Part shown: one piece after another, positions 6,300 to 6,827 of the stretch | How the letters are laid out: each line of letters opens with the position of its first letter | How positions within the stretch are numbered: the stretch's first letter is position 1 | Origin: Aurantimonadaceae bacterium | Lineage (GTDB): Bacteria; Pseudomonadota; Alphaproteobacteria; Rhizobiales; Rhizobiaceae | Length of the DNA stretch: 6,827 nt | Assembly (NCBI GenBank): GCA_003232595.1 | Contig: QIIJ01000322.1 | Location: 1-6,827 of the forward strand | Direction: 5' to 3' | Translations under genes and position numbers: made by a program | Notes under the pieces: generated by a model | What the model saw: the letters and a program-made list of their open reading frames with translations, nothing else | The model's database searches: none | Told to the model about the DNA's origin: nothing

Positions 6300-6827
6300 T
6301 CATTCTACTTCTTTTGTTTGCTTGGGCTCTCCCGGCAGATCAATATCAATAATAGTTACCGTTCCCCTGAGGCCACCGCGACGTATTATTTTATTAAATT
6401 TCTGCTGATGTTCGCGAAGCAATCTTGCTATTGCCGTTGGTACCTTCACTCCTTTTGGTATTCCATCTGAAGTAACGTAACCGTAATTTGGGTCGCGCTC
6501 ACCATTGGCTAAATCGGCAATGTCCGATTCATAAATTTTAGGTAGCACATCGGATGTTTTGTCCATGATCGAAGTAACATCTTTTTCAGCGTATTTGCGC
6601 AAATGACTTTTCAAATCATTTGGCCATCCAGAGAAAAAATGCGGGCGCGCCTCTTCGAATATTTTCGATACCAACAGCGTCTTCCCAGATTTCTGTATAC
6701 CCCGTAATGAGTTGACGAACTCTTTTGCTGCATTATCCAACAGGTCGCTTACATTGCTAGCTTTGAATGCTTCGCCCTGAATGGAAGGGCCGCCAATTTC
6801 GCCTCGAAAAAATCCATAGATCACTTT
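6300..6827 (-). CDS. Unrecognised protein, carboxy-terminal part (truncated by window edge)
   Basis: The frame is open from the right edge to a TGA at 6300-6302 and gives about 175 residues. A GTG at 6822-6824 could be read as a start, but the frame continues to the last base and no ribosome site can be seen, so the true start probably lies outside. I do not recognise the family. Counting from that GTG, GIQKSGKT (42-49) matches the GxxxxGK[ST] Walker A pattern, and VTIIDID (156-162) resembles a Walker B strand. The flanking context is not typical and only about 105 residues separate them, so P-loop function is unproven. The middle (50-145) is charged and looks helical, and the tail after residue 163 is hydrophilic (PGEPKQTKEVE). 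No signal peptide or membrane segment is visible. Composition is AT-richer than the receptor gene (24/60 G+C in 6301-6360, 26/60 in 6661-6720), which hints at a different history. Confidence 0.7.
   Translation of the reverse strand, partial: KVIYGFFRGEIGGPSIQGEAFKASNVSDLLDNAAKEFVNSLRGIQKSGKTLLVSKIFEEARPHFFSGWPNDLKSHLRKYAEKDVTSIMDKTSDVLPKIYESDIADLANGERDPNYGYVTSDGIPKGVKVPTAIARLLREHQQKFNKIIRRGGLRGTVTIIDIDLPGEPKQTKEVE

Overview
The window reads as part of the chromosome of a Gram-negative alphaproteobacterium, most likely a member of the Sphingomonadales. The inference rests on a very large TonB-dependent receptor with a typical sphingomonad signal peptide and GTIVVTGSRI plug start, and on an S9 peptidase whose GADHF...NDCGPDGL carboxy terminus is familiar from that order. 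No rRNA or marker gene is present to prove it. Every supported gene lies on the minus strand.

Layout from left to right: (1) 1-281 is the end of an IS3-family insertion sequence, with the first 71 codons of its OrfA and a terminal TGAC-type end. (2) 344-2338 is a secreted, probably periplasmic, S9-family serine peptidase with an intact Ser-Asp-His triad. (3) 2339-2442 is a short gap with a strong hairpin that could terminate or attenuate transcription. (4) 2443-5832 is a complete 1129-residue TonB-dependent outer-membrane receptor. (5) 5833-6299 is a 467-bp AT-richer gap that holds the receptor's upstream control region. A perfect 16-bp repeat at a 20-bp pitch lies about 35 bp before the start codon. 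A weak 52-codon ORF lies further upstream. (6) 6300-6827 is the carboxy-terminal part of an unrecognised protein that runs off the window.

The receptor and peptidase are co-directional, receptor first. They are best read as one substrate-acquisition unit: the receptor would bring a peptide-like ligand across the outer membrane with TonB energy, and the exported peptidase would cut it in the periplasm. Such pairs are common in sphingomonads. A related arrangement, receptor plus S9-like isopeptidase, occurs in proteobacterial lasso-peptide loci, but no lasso precursor or maturation gene is visible here. The most distinctive features are the repeat array before the receptor gene, two Asp-rich calcium-loop-like insertions in the receptor, and its twelve cysteines arranged as six local pairs. 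I see no CRISPR array, tRNA, rRNA or defence system. The unknown gene at the right edge is the only part whose function is fully open.
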